Notes: a model not told the origin generated them from the sequence alone. A stretch of DNA of 64,000 nt from Capitulum mitella (GCA_030062745.1 CP099853.1:1922001-1986000), one strand, 5' to 3'. Positions 37,601 to 48,299 are shown, counted from the stretch's first letter. Numbers and translations are program-made.

Positions 37601-40600
37601 CCAGCGTATCAGGAATCTGGGCCTGTCGACCGTTAGAGACCCTGAGCAGCCCCTGGGCGCTCTTCCGTGGTCATCTCGCTGAGATACCGCCCCCAAACTG
37701 CGCCATACCCAGCTCCGACGCCGACTGGTCCCGAGACCCGCACCCACAGCATGGGTGTGCTTTCCTGTTCTTTTGTGGGCGATTTGGACCCCAATGTTGG
37801 CCGGGCGCTCAAAAAGATGAGAATTTTAACGTGGGGCATCATGCGACCCTATGGAGTGAGCACCCAACATGATCTGGCGCCCCAATACAATGCATGTGCG
37901 GACACCCTCGATCCATTTAAAAGCCACGCTCCCTGCAGCATGGCGGGGGCTGGTTGCACGGCGAATTCACGACGAACTCCGCGGCAGGAACGGCGGCGGC
38001 GCCGCGTCTTGCCTGGAGGTCACGCCGGAACCCGAATGACCGCCGGATTGGGGACGGTTCCGGCGTCGAACCGGCCTCCCCCGGGCTGCTGCGCAGCGGT
38101 GGCCTCGGCGCGGCGGCCGGCGGCCACCCGAGCTGACCCTGTTTCGGCGGCGGCCGGCTCGGCGGGCCTGGCCGGGGCCGGACAGCGACCCCGCTCAGCG
38201 GCGGGGGAGCGCTCGACAGACGAGGGCACGTTCGACTGCGTCTGAGGGTACGTTCGACATCGCAGGGTACGCTCGGAAGCGGAGGGCTGCGCTCGACGAC
38301 AGTGCAGGCTACGTTCGACGACAGAGAATGGCACGTTCGACAGCGTCCAAGGGTACGGAAGACTAAGAGGGGTAAGGGTACGATACGACTAAGGGTACGT
38401 CTTCGGCAACGGAAGGCACTGGGCACGCTGGACTGCGGAGGGTACGTTCGACAGAAGAGGGCAAGTTCGACAGCGTCCGAGGGTACGTTCGACATCGCAG
38501 GGTACGCTCGACAGCGTGGACTACGTTCGACGACAGTGCAGGCTGCGTCCGACAGTAGCGGGTGCACTCGGCAGCGAGGGAGTGAAGGGCGCGATAGGCC
38601 ATTGCTAACGTTCGGGTGGCAAGTGATTGGCCCCAGATGTCGACAGGAGAGGGTGCCGACAGATCTGCGGTGATCTGGGCGAGGTATGGAGGACGACAGC
38701 CCTGGTGGACGGAGAATGATTCTCCAGGGCACAACATAGCGACAACCAGATCTTGCCGCGGCCGGGAAACTTTCGACGGTCGTCCTTTTTAATGTTTGGG
38801 ACAGCAATGCACCGTGACAACTGAGGGATTAAGAGACTGAAATGTCTATTGAAAAACGTAAAAACGGCCACCAGTATCCTACTAAGCGTGAAGTAATGGA
38901 CAGCACCAATGCTTAACGTGACGTTAACCTATTTTTCGCCTATTTGGTGTGTTTCAGGTTAGGGAGACGACGTTGGTTTATATACTTTGGCGAGACAAAC
39001 GCTTTCTATTCATGTCCACGCTGGTTTCCGGCAGCCTCGAGAAATCTGCGTCGCAAAAAAGTGAGCGGCTCTAGGAGACAGGCCACGGACTGCCGCGCCC
39101 GACAGGCCCCGACTGCGCATGCGCGCCGGTTCTCCACTGTCCCAGTCCACCCTGTGGTGTTCTCCTTCGACGGCTGTTACAAAGGCAGCCCAGCGGGGCC
39201 GACGAACGCTGCGCGGGACTCGGAGTGGGTCAACCACGCCCTCCGCCGCCGCGGCAACAAACAATAACGGAACGGGCCCGCCGGGCAGCCTCCAAAAACG
39301 GGTTAAAAGTCCGCCATTAAAGAGATTAACCGGTTATCTATCGCTGCGGCCGGGGTGCGCTGTAAGCGAGAGCACGAGTCGGGCTTCGAGAGAAATTCCT
39401 TAAATCGTGAATCGAGACTGAAAAACATCTGCCGAGGCGTAACAAGACAAGCCTGTGTCTTCAGAGCAAACAACGGAACTGTTTTCCCATTAGGATTTGA
39501 AATGTGGCCACCAAACCGACGTCGTAGATGGGAATGGCTCCTCGCGGGTCAACAACTCCCAAACAGAGTAACAGAGAATGAATGAAGATATACGGGCGCG
39601 ATATATGTGCGAGGAATTCTGGGGCGAGAGTGGGAATGAGGCAGGGAATTGTTTTGATAGCATCCTATATTCAATGTGCCACCGAATAAATTTTCCTGGT
39701 TTTCCGTAGTACGACTATGAAGGTATACACGAAATTTCCATTTTACCGTTTGCTATGAGACCCATTGGTTGGTCTAGGACTACTTCACCTTGGCGACAAC
39801 GTTAGAGACTTGATGTTACCGCCCCACTGGTTCGTTCCGACTCTCATCCATGAACACGTCATTCTCGCTGTCCCCGGCGCTCCAAGAAAAAGCCGCAGGC
39901 AAACGAACGAGATCGTTCTGAGCTGAACCTCCTGTCACCTCCGGCGGGGCGGCGTAAAACGACAAGCCGACCGGCCGTGACGATCACGTCAGCCGCCAGG
40001 TTATGCGGCCACCTCACCTATCGAAACTGGTACTGGGGTAATGCGCAGAGGTCGTGAGCTCCGCTTTGTGCTTCGCCAGCGCAAAAAGCCAGTTATCAGA
40101 GCAGAAAAAGCCCAGCCGAATGCCGGCAGCGACGCAAAACAAACGAGATATGGCCCCGTTGCACGAATCTGGCCAGGTGAGAGGGCAGGGCAAGAAGTCG
40201 TCAGCGGGCCGTCGCCATGTAACGATGCAAGGCTGAGGAACGCGTCCTTGAATCACACTTCTCTGGCGGCGCGGACTCTGCGCAGGCGCCGTGCGAACGC
40301 CAGGCGAAGGACGTCGACGAAGCTTTCGCTCGTTTTCGCGCTTAACTTTCGGGACGCGGCAAAGTGGCGTCCGTACGGCGAGACGCTCGTAAAATGGAAA
40401 GCGATGCGGCCAGCGTCGTCGTCGCTTGCACGCGAACTTCGCCACGTCGTCGCCGTCGTCCTTAACCTCCTAGCCGTGTGCCGCGGGTGCGCATTTACGA
40501 CCGGGGGGTCACGAGCGAACGGCAGGGGGAGCGAAAGAGTCGAAGAGTGGCGCGGAGAGCGGTAAGGGCCAGTTGACGGACAGCCCGAGCGCCGGCACGC

Positions 40601-41685
40601 GCGGTGTTCAGGGCCGGCAGGAGCTGTGGCGCCCGAGGGAGGTGCGCGCTCACGCGAGCCCGGGCAGCGAGGCGCGGGAGGGGCGGACCTGGGGCGGCGG
40701 GACCGGAGGACATAGACGGCGTCCGCCAGAAAATCGGGGACGGAAGCGGAGAGAGGAGCGGAGAGCGCGACGGAGACGAAGCTGAAGACGGTGGTGGACA
40801 GGAAGGCGGAGAGTGAAGCTGAGGGACAACAGAGAGGGAAGCAGAAAGGAAGTCAGAGCGGCAAACAGAGATGGAGACGGGAAGGGACGGAACAGGCGAG
40901 GCGAGGAGCGGGAAAAAACGAAGACAGAGAGCACGACAACGCGCGGCAGAAGACCGCGGCAGAGCGGGACGCCGACCTCGACACGGACTCGACGCGAGAC
41001 GGGCAACCCGGCACCGCGCGCGGCGGCGGCCACTCACCGTGGCGAGGGCCAGCCGAGACGGGCCGGCTTGTTCGTAGTCCATGGAGACGGCCGGGTAGAG
41101 CGAGGCCGGCGGCGTCGCCTCTTCGACCGGCTCGCCGCCCGGCGGCCAGCCGGCCCCCAGCTTGCCCAGCGCCGTGGCCAGCAGGCTGCGGTTTGGGTTG
41201 GGCCGCTCGGCCGGCTCGGCGGCCGGCTCGGGCGAGGCGCGCGACGCGCGCGGCCGCGCCTCGGCCGCCGCCGCCGACTCGCGCGTGTCGCAGTCCGAGT
41301 CGGCGCCGCCCGCCGAGGCGTCCTCCTTCATGGCGTTGTCGGCGAGGCCCTTGATCTGCAGGCTCTCGGCCGTTTTGAGGAACTGCGCCAAGTCGTCCTG
41401 CTGGACGTTGATCTCCCCGCGGTACATGAACTGCAGCAGCGACTCCATGTCGCAGCTGCGCACGTCCTTCAGGAAGACGATCGGGTGCTTGCAGGGGTTC
41501 TTCATGAGCAGCTCCTGGAAGTAGGGGCTGCAGGCCGACAGGATGACCTTGTGCGCCGAGAAACTCTGGCCCTCGCAGGCGAGCGTGACGTCGATAAAGG
41601 CCTCCTGGTTCAGCAGGTGGTCCAGCACGGACACCACCGTCGGCTGGTGGTTGTTCCACTTGAGCAGGAACTGCGAGTTCTCCAT
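28344..41685 (-). CDS. BTB/POZ-C2H2 zinc-finger transcription factor (tramtrack/lola/Broad class), three coding exons
   Basis: Joining 41685-41038, 32126-31911 and 28697-28344 gives 405 codons and a stop, with every junction phase 0. Residues about 1-115 form a BTB/POZ domain of the arthropod ttk group (LKWNNHQ near the start, FIDVTLACEGQ, SAHKVILSACSPYF, FMYRGEINV, LKTAESLQIKGL), a dimerisation and co-repressor-binding fold. A disordered Ala/Pro/Ser-rich linker follows, with a SUMO-type VKEE at 240-243 and several SP sites. Two C2H2 fingers lie at 321-341 (CKFC...H-x3-H) and 350-371 (CFVC...H-x4-H); the RKDNM helix of finger 2 resembles tramtrack. The product is expected to be a nuclear DNA-binding regulator. 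Such genes usually splice one BTB exon to alternative finger exons, so this may be one isoform. I am sure of the family but not of the orthologue. Confidence 0.85.
29098..29165. promoter_or_regulatory. Pair of NRF1-like sites in a CpG island
   Basis: CGCGCATGCGCA at 29098-29109 and TGCGCATGCGCG at 29154-29165 both fit the palindromic NRF1/ewg consensus, 56 bp apart in a CpG-rich block. Paired NRF1 sites are common at CpG-rich promoters, so an internal or divergent promoter is possible. No start site can be placed from sequence alone. Confidence 0.35.
30214..30221. promoter_or_regulatory. CRE palindrome TGACGTCA
   Basis: Exact 8-bp CREB/ATF consensus in a CpG-rich patch of BTB-gene intron 2. 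One of five exact copies between 30.2 and 37.2 kb. Confidence 0.3.
31664..31896. repeat. 48-bp minisatellite, about five copies
   Basis: The core AGAGCCACACCGGCGCCGG, followed by CCGCGG, starts at 31676, 31711, 31759, 31807 and 31856, so spacing is 35, 48, 48 and 49 bp. Full units add CCGTCCTCAGCGCCAGCCTC before the next core. The array is extremely CpG-rich and self-complementary (GCCGGCGCCGGC-type segments). It ends 8 bp from the donor hexamer of BTB-gene exon 2, inside the intron. Confidence 0.9.
31911..32126 (-). CDS. BTB-ZF gene, coding exon 2 (linker with SUMO motif)
   Basis: 72 codons, phase 0 at both ends. The acceptor is CGTTTTCAG|CCG and the donor GAAGGGG|GTGAGTAC on the minus strand. 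It encodes a Pro/Ala/Gly/Ser-rich, probably disordered segment with VKEEP, a psi-K-x-E sumoylation consensus, and SPER and SPEK proline-directed phosphorylation-type sites. I call it an exon because the splice signals, phase and protein composition agree; no conserved domain proves it. It sits between two tandem-repeat arrays, at 31664-31896 and 32137-32400. Confidence 0.7.
32137..32400. repeat. Degenerate GTCAGACTGGGCAGAG tandem repeat
   Basis: Variants of GCGTCAGAC(T/G)GGGCAGAGGC recur with spacing of about 20 to 45 bp. The tract begins about 10 bp outside the acceptor of BTB-gene exon 2, so the branch-point region of intron 1 probably lies in repeat sequence. Confidence 0.7.
34114..34277. 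promoter_or_regulatory. Two CRE palindromes in a CpG island
   Basis: Exact TGACGTCA at 34114-34121 and 34270-34277, 156 bp apart, within a CpG-rich block of intron 1. Fits a CREB/ATF-responsive element; no start site can be assigned. Confidence 0.3.
35391..35398. promoter_or_regulatory. CRE palindrome TGACGTCA
   Basis: Exact CREB/ATF consensus directly after a TGACG half site (GCTGACGTGACGTCACG). Confidence 0.3.
37137..37144. promoter_or_regulatory. CRE palindrome TGACGTCA
   Basis: Exact CREB/ATF consensus in BTB-gene intron 1. Confidence 0.25.
37195..37345. repeat. Dispersed repeat family 2, copy A
   Basis: It shares an ordered series of blocks with 46370-46520: CTTGTTT, TTCCATGCA(A/G)CGCC, TTAATGT, GATGGG(A/G)AGCA, CTGCC(C/G)CC and CCCATCTCG. 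Similarity extends over about 150 bp with indels. The ends are not defined, so I cannot say what kind of element it is. Confidence 0.5.
38209..38580. repeat. Degenerate GGGTACGTTCGACAGCG tandem repeat
   Basis: Variants of AGGGTACG(T/C)TCGACA(G/T)CG recur through the tract with irregular spacing of roughly 20-40 bp, some reading GGCTACGTTCGACGACAG. A 45-60 bp higher-order pattern is suggested, because the run ACGTTCGACATCGCAGGGTA occurs near 38250 and again near 38488. It lies in BTB-gene intron 1. Confidence 0.75.
39114..39125. promoter_or_regulatory. NRF1-like palindromic site
   Basis: TGCGCATGCGCG fits the NRF1/ewg consensus. It lies in BTB-gene intron 1, about 2.5 kb downstream of the BTB-exon start codon. 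Confidence 0.3.
41038..41685 (-). CDS. BTB-ZF gene, coding exon 1 (BTB domain)
   Basis: 216 codons from the ATG at 41685. The start is fixed by a near-ideal Kozak context on the minus strand (GCCGCCGCCATGG) and by the standard N-terminus of this family, MENSQFLLKWNNHQ. The exon carries the whole BTB domain and the start of an acidic, Ala/Pro-rich linker. It ends at ...LALAT with donor ACG|GTGAGTG (GT at 41037-41036), phase 0. Reading on past the donor gives Arg/Ser/Pro-rich sequence without a domain until a stop near 40495, which I take as intron. Confidence 0.9.
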
Positions 41686-41877
41686 GGCGGCGGCTGCGGC
41701 GTGCTCGGCTCGGCTCGGCTCGGCTCAGCTCGGCTCAGCTCAGCGGCCCTGGCGCATCCTTCGAGGGACCTGCGGCAGCGGCAGCGGAGGACGGCGTGAG
41801 GATCTGCCGCTGGCGGACGTTGCGCGAGGGATCTGATTGTTTGATTAGTTTGGTTTTATGGCACACCGTTTGGGAGT
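41686..41877 (-). other. Possible 5' UTR part of the BTB gene's first coding exon
   Basis: On the minus strand, a CT-rich tract (complement of the GA run from about 41898) is followed by GTTTGTTAATTCAG|AC, a good 3' splice-site context with the AG at 41879-41878. If used, the exon would carry a 192-nt leader before the ATG at 41685, including a (CTGAG/CCGAG)n run at 41703-41745. A leader intron is common in this gene class. No donor or upstream exon was placed. Confidence 0.35.
41703..41745. repeat. CGGCT / CAGCT pentamer repeat
   Basis: TCGGC(T) and TCAGC(T) pentamers repeat about eight times just upstream of the BTB start codon. Confidence 0.8.
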
Positions 41878-41897
41878 CTGAATTAACAAACGCGGAC

Positions 41898-42036
41898 AGA
41901 GAGAGAGAGAGAGAGAGAGGGAGAGAAAGAGAGGGAGAGGGAGGGAAGGAGAGAGGAGAGAGAAGGAGAGAAAGAGGGAGAGAGTGGTGGAGGGGGAGGG
42001 AGAGGGGGAGAGAGAGAGGGAAGGTAGAGGATAAGG
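41898..42036. repeat. (GA)n-rich purine tract
   Basis: GAGA dinucleotide runs mixed with GGGA. On the minus strand it is a CT tract just upstream of a candidate splice acceptor. GAGAG runs can also bind GAGA-type factors, but that is only a possibility here. Confidence 0.8.
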
Positions 42037-44965
42037 TTTTTGAGAGGCAGTGATGAGCCCTTGGCGAAGGCAGCCGGCCTGTAGGGCCTGCGAAGGCGTC
42101 CAACATGGCCATGGTCAAGTGACGGGACGAACCCGGCGGCAGAGGGCGTGGACTGACTGCGGGCGAGATTCTTGGTAGGCATGAGCTGGCAAAGTAGTCG
42201 TCCACAACCGCTGAATGCTTGAGCGTTGCTGGTTTCTGAATGCAGCCTTGGGTGCAGCGTTTTTTGTTGTTGGAAACTTTTGCGCCACGAGGATCCCAGG
42301 AAACCAACAACCTGGTGTAGCAGGAAAATGCAAGAAATGAGTAATAAGAGCTAAGCTGTAGATCGAATTTGGCCGAAAAAAACATTTAACAATTTTTGGA
42401 GGCTCTCTCTGCCTAACCAGCTCAGCATTACAGCAAAATGGCACCAGCTCTGTCTTGAGCAACTGTGTTGAGAGCCCTCCACAAAATCCTACGAGATTTA
42501 GCATGATCTTACAGAGTTCATGCAACCACAGGAGAAGTGCAGGAATGGTTTTCGAGTGTACGTGTTGGGATAAGAGTTCTCAACGTGATCTAAAAAGCAG
42601 TCGTCGATTTAGACGCGTAGGAGTTTTATTTCGGAGAGGAGCTATGTCAAGGCAATGCATAAGAGTAGATGTTTCACGAGGATTTTTTTGTTTGCAGGAC
42701 ACTTGTTCGCAAACGTGTCAGTCACCTACACTTAATACGCGAAGTCCACCACGTTAAGAAATGGGAACATGATTTCTTTCGTCGGCCAGACACGGTGACA
42801 ATTTTCAAAACAAGAGTAGCAGATGTGAGGAATTATATAGAACTATGTAACCATCGTAATCAGTCATGTTACAGGATCAAAGTACATTTGTTCGTTCTCA
42901 AAAAAAGATTTTAGTTAACACGCAGCTGGATGTAAGATTCAGTTAAACAAATTACTTGGTACGCTGTATCACAATCACTCACACTAAATGTGTGCAGGAT
43001 CTTAGAACTGTTTGCTAAAAAACAAGATTTTCTAACTCATAAATTCCAGTATTGTTTCTAGAGAACTTACATCGATGTAGAATTAACTGCACAAGGAACA
43101 CATGCATCTTTAGGGAACAAGTTTGCATGCTGAGATCATCCGAACTTTTTCACTACACACGGAAATTGTTATTTCCATCTTTCGCTTTTCCTGATATTTC
43201 TGGCTATTTAAGCAGCCATTTGAATTTTAAAGACGGTAAAAATAACTACGAATGAGCTCAGGATATTCCAACTGAAGTGGCTTGTTGAAAAAGCGCACAG
43301 CTGTCCAGAGACAGTCAGCCACCTGAGCACTTCTGAGCGCTGGCAGCTGACGAAAACATGGATGCAAACTAAAACGACGTTGAAACAATCGTCATAAGTC
43401 TCTCAGTGAAGGCAGTCCACCCGCGAAATTTCTCCGAGAGACCTCTGAGCCCTCACAAACCGGAGGTGGTCAACGGCGCGCGGCTCGCTTCAGGTTCCTG
43501 AGACCGGAGCCCACGCAGCTAAAATAAACACCCTGCACCGTCACACCGCACACCACAGCGCCCCAGCGTACCCGCGCCTGCACCCGGCACCTCCCCGCGC
43601 CGCCGGCCGCCGCTCGTCTCCCCGCCGTACCTGGTGCGGCGCGCGCGCGCTGGCTGGCTCCGTGCGCTCGGCCGCCGGCAGCACCACTGTACACCTGCAC
43701 CCCTCGGCGGCGGCCCACTGGGCGGCCGCCGCCCGCCGCCGGTCGATAGGCCCGGCAAGGGTGAAGGACCGGTCCCGCTGCCTGCGCGGCGGCGGCGGCG
43801 GCGGCGGCTGCGGCCCGGAAGCTCGCTCCGCCGCCGGACACGTGGAGCCGGGGCGGGCGACGACGACGCTGGTAGCCGGCGGTCGACGCTGAGCGATGGA
43901 AGGAAAGCGCAGTTTTCGGCTGCGTTTCGTGTTTTCCGGCTCGGTTCGTGTCTGGGCGGCGCCTTGTTGCCGCTCGGACTTTGAGGGGTGAGGGAGATAC
44001 GGGCGGGTGCAGTCACAGGCTTATCGGTCGCCTGTGCACGGCTGAGTCCGACAGTCCTGTAACCGGTCAGGGGCGATGTTTACACGTCTGTTTGCAACAC
44101 ATTGTCAACAGAGCAGACTGCTTGCTGGCTCAGGCGTAGTCAAAGGAATGGACCGTCATTTTTGCTCAAGTTGTCATCATAATCCGATTATAGTGACATA
44201 TGATATTGCATGAAAGAGTGGCCCAAGATTGACGGTGTTGTCAATTTTGCAGTTCCGACGTCCGCCTTTTCCATGACACCACAACAAATTTATTGCGAAC
44301 GATATTTCTTGGACGGGAAATATTGAGTGTATAGTAAATTCTATTGTACTCCTGGAGTCCCTTTGTCCGTACGATTTTTCCGTCATGGAATTCGGTAAAA
44401 ATGAAAAGAACATATCACATCTTATCACATAAGCAATCTTCCTGTTCTTACCGACCTCTCAGCTCCACTTAGCACGTGTGGTCACCTTTGGCAAATGGTA
44501 ATTTATTGGTGCAGGAATGAAATTGCTATGTATTTTCGGAAATCATTCACATTCCTACGCTTTTCAAACTTATTATATTTTGGTCCAAATGCCATCTTCA
44601 GTTGCATTGTGGCCATGTTTGTCAACGTCATCATGAACCAACGAAAACCTTCAATATAGGTTCCTCCCCTGTGCGTAAAATGGACTAGGCCAATATAGTG
44701 ATGGGTAAATTGTCTCTATTTAACGTTCACCTTACAAGTATTTCACAATGGCGTTTTCTTAATTTCGATGTGCATTTCATTGCGTCTCATTTCTTGCTAT
44801 AGCAAATTGGCAGGTAACCGATTCAAATTCTTAGTCACAGACCGTCCAAAAAAGCATTTCATGCGCCTGCACGGTCAGCATTTATTCTAGGTTGTGTCTC
44901 ATTCGCCTGAGATGAATTGATTCAGATGGATCGATTCACTTTGCCATATGGATGATATTTCTAGG

Positions 44966-44967
<2 letters not shown>

Positions 44968-45012
<45 letters not shown>
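44968..45012. repeat. (TA)n microsatellite
   Basis: About 22 AT dinucleotides in an AT-rich spacer. Confidence 0.9.
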
Positions 45013-45014
<2 letters not shown>

Positions 45015-46369
45015 ATATAACAGATATTCACTTTTGCTCCATGTTGAAATGAAAAAACAGAAAAAATTGAGAATAAAAAAATATTGAAAAATGTGTTTTC
45101 TTTTGTACGTCATTGTGCTCTGTGAAGTTTTTGGTGAATCGATTCGCGGCCAATTCTTCGGAGAATTATGCCATTCAATTCGGTTTCGATTTGCTGCAAT
45201 TTTTACTGAATACATTTAGATTGCATTTCACGAAAAAAAGTTTTCAATTCCTGGATCGATTCAGTACTGATTCGATTCCATTCAGAGTCAGGCACAAGCA
45301 GAGGCGCGGGAACTCCACGACAGCTGGGGAGTCAAAAAAGCATTTGGGCACAAGCAATTTTTTCCAGTCAACGCCCACAGGGTCAATGTTTAACTCCAAA
45401 AAGTTGGGAGGACGCTGCCTCCTGCTCCCTCACTTCCCGCGTTCTTGGGCAAACGCTTGCCTTTATTGCAGTATAACGAAAAATGCGGAACGGTCCTGTT
45501 TTCATACCTTTGGCATCAGGGTGCGCGCAACCATCAATTACTGGACTCTGTTTTGAACAAAAAGCGTCAGGCAAAATGTCGCAGCACCATTCACAGATCC
45601 GGGGGAGGAGGCGTTGGGGACAGGGCCCCCTTTTGTTGGAAAAAGGGCAGCACTTCTTTTGGCTCCGCCCCTTTTTGGGGGGAAGGTGTATTTTTCTCCA
45701 CACCTTTCTAGAATACCTGCTGATGTTCGAGAATGGCCGAATAAAGTGGCCAAAATCCGCGGGAAACCATCATTTCAGGGTAGGGTAAGTTCAAACGACG
45801 GAGATTCCCCCCCCCCCTCAAGAACAAACCCTCTCCCTGTGTACCACTCGAGAGGCTCATGCAAAGCTTGAACCGTTCCTTGTTGAGCAAATGTGGCCTA
45901 TCTTAACTTGGCATGATTTATGATTTAAGACATATGGCTTATGTTCTTTGGTCAATGGTACCCTGACGGGTAGCTCAATTGACAGACCGCCGGGGTCTCC
46001 ATCCTGACAAGATGGGATGGCCCCCCAAGCCTACTAGCAGCTAACCAATAAAAGGGCAAGCTGAATTCCTCACTGCCGTGTCCCACCATTGGCGTGGCGT
46101 AAAATTTTCATCACAAAACCATCCGTTATCTGGAATTGCGCGATAGGGTGTAGGGGTCAGTCTATGCAACGAGCCATGCATAGCAGGAGCTCCGCTAGGA
46201 TCAAATTATGAAAAAATGTCTTTTGGCTGAAACAAATAGGACCTAATTCTACCCGTCCTTGGGCCTTCCTCCGTCCCGAAATGCAGGAAAGTCGCAGTGG
46301 AACGTAAAGTGTCACTACTAAGACGCTCATTTTAAAATGAAACAAACAGCAACTCCAGAGCCCTTGTGG

Positions 46370-46520
46370 ATAGTCGGGCAAACTTGTTTTCTATCTCGTT
46401 TTGTTCCATGCAGCGCCATAGGCTTAATGTTAAATGTTGCCCGAAACTGGGGGATGGGGAGCAGCTGCCGCCCAACCCCTTCCCTTTTCTACTCCCCAAA
46501 CAACAACCCATCTCGAGAAG
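46370..46520. repeat. Dispersed repeat family 2, copy B
   Basis: It is collinear with 37195-37345 in the same orientation, with shared TTCCATGCAGCGCCATAG, TTAATGTTAAATG, GGGGATGGGGAGCAGCTGCC and CCCATCTCG. Copy B is less CpG-rich than copy A. Non-coding. Confidence 0.5.
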
Positions 46521-47685
46521 AAAATGATTAAACGCTGGTGTACAGAGCGACTCCGGCAGATTTCGAACAAACACGACGTCACATGAATGCGCAACAAATA
46601 GGTGGAATAAAGCACAATACAAGCAAGAAGTCAAACGGGCCTGAACAGCAATCATAAACACCGCAAATGTACATCGGTCCTGTGGACTGAGCAATGGACA
46701 AAGTTTCGGGTAATGCATGCGGGTTTGTCGTTATCAGCTGGCTGGTGAATGGGACATTCTTGAGGACACAGTCGTGCGGTTGGTAGGCGAGAAGGATACA
46801 AAGATACAAAGAACAGTGGCGTATCTAGAGTTTTCGTAAGGACCAAGTAAAAGGCCAAATAGAAAGCTGAATATTACTCTCATTTCTAAAAAAAAAATGA
46901 GGAAATGGTTATATCAGTTACCCAGGGATTTTGGAAATGAAGCAGCTAGATATTCTGGAAATAGCATTGCAATGATTTTACATTTTAAAAGGGTTTTTCG
47001 TCTAATGGCTGTTCAAAACGCCATTTCTCGGAAACCCATGGCTAAAAAGGTGGGGGGCGGGGAGGGGTCAAGTATTTTCTACTTCCCATCCACCCTGGTC
47101 ACGCTACTGAATTAGGCTGGAGACGTCCGGTTGAGACATGTGTTTTACGGAGATCATTTTCAAGGTAAATAAGTGCCGAGTGCTAATTTGACGAGGTAAC
47201 ACATGTACACATTTTTTCGGCCATCTACCCATAAGGTTTGTTGCACCATGGTGTCTGTTGGTCTAATATGATTTGATATTTTTCTCGTAATTCAGACTTG
47301 GGAAACTGATGTTTTTGTTTCTGTCTTCCTTCCACAGCTGGTTTCAGCCAGTCAGTTGTAATCGGTTTAACCAGCTACACGTATCAATGTTAAACGGCTT
47401 CTGGTAGCCTTGTCTGTTATATCTACATCATCAATGAAAACGTGATTCCTGAGATCGCAAGCTGGCGACACTCGATGTCTCTTCCTATCAGCGTTTTGAC
47501 TGGACGATGATGGGGCCGACGCGCGGAGGGTCCGTTTTGACTGGACTTCGGACTGAAATGGCGAACTCCTCAATTCCTGCCGACGGCCATTCTAGACTAT
47601 CGTGACAGACCCGCGTGGTGTGACACCAGTGGCGGATCATATAATGATTTTAGTTTGGAAATAAAATGACGGGCATAAAATAATG

Positions 47686-47713
<28 letters not shown>
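47686..47713. repeat. (TA)n microsatellite
   Basis: Fourteen AT dinucleotides, followed by a further short ATAT run. Confidence 0.9.
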
Positions 47714-47718
<5 letters not shown>

Positions 47719-47957
47719 TATATATCGAAACAAAGGGGTCGAATTCCGAGAAGAAATTAGCAGATGCGAGTGGGTTAGACTACATCGATGCCGATTTCGC
47801 CCTCGTCACTGCACGTGCTCTGGATTCCTCAGTGAACAGTCAATGGCAGCCCAAGGCAGCGAGTGCAGCGGCCGGGCAACAGTCCAGCGGAGAAGCTCTT
47901 TGCTCCCGATCACACCCCGCTGAGCTACATACGAACCGGGTTGGTTGGCTGTGAACG

Positions 47958-48227
47958 GAGCTCGGGGGCGTGGCAGAGGGAAGTTTTAGTCCGGTGGCGT
48001 GGCCGAGGAAGCTTTAGCTCGGCGGCGTAACCAGGTGCAGCTTTAGCTCGGCGGCGTAGCAGGGGAAAGCTTTAGCTCGGCAGCGTTGCCGGACAAGCTG
48101 TAGTCCGGCGGCGTGGCTGAGGAAGCTTTAGCTCGGCGGCGTAACCAGGTGCAGCTTTAGCTCGGCGGCGTAGCCGGGGAAAGCTTTAGCTCGGCGGCGT
48201 GGCCGGGGAGGCTTTAGCTCGGCGGCC
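47958..48227. repeat. 28-bp tandem repeat with four-unit higher-order structure
   Basis: Nine units of the type AAGCTTTAGCTCGGCGGCGT plus AGCCGGGG. Units 2 and 6 (GAAGCTTTAGCTCGGCGGCG, then TAACCAG) are identical. Units 1 and 5 both carry GTAGTCCGG/TTAGTCCGG with GTGGC, units 3 and 7 both start GTGCAGC, and units 4 and 8 both start GGAAAGC. The array therefore grew by duplication of a block of about 115 bp. No reading frame is implied. Confidence 0.85.
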
Positions 48228-48299
48228 AAAGACACTAAGACGGCTGCCCGACGAAGTCTGCGTCCACTGATCATGGGTGCAGGATAGTTTTCAAAGATG

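Larger units (their letters stand above)
32127..41037 (-). other. Intron 1 of the BTB zinc-finger gene
   Basis: 8911 bp. It contains degenerate tandem arrays at 32137-32400 and 38209-38580, CpG-rich blocks at 33220-33600, 33780-34500, 36050-36780 and 40250-41037, four exact CRE palindromes and one NRF1-like site, and part of a dispersed repeat at about 37195-37345. Long introns after the BTB exon are usual in this family and often hold promoters or alternative exons. I found no second zinc-finger exon. The 223-codon plus-strand frame at 32777-33448 starts at GTG and has no recognisable domain. Confidence 0.6.

Noticed and set aside
40495-41037. Continuation of the BTB exon reading frame to a stop near 40495
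   Set aside because: A strong GTGAGTG donor at 41037 and the loss of family-like sequence after it make this intron; a retained-intron isoform is possible but unsupported.
45295-45870. Cluster of overlapping 60-150 codon frames on both strands
   Set aside because: No recognisable domain, no splice-supported gene structure, and the frames conflict with each other.
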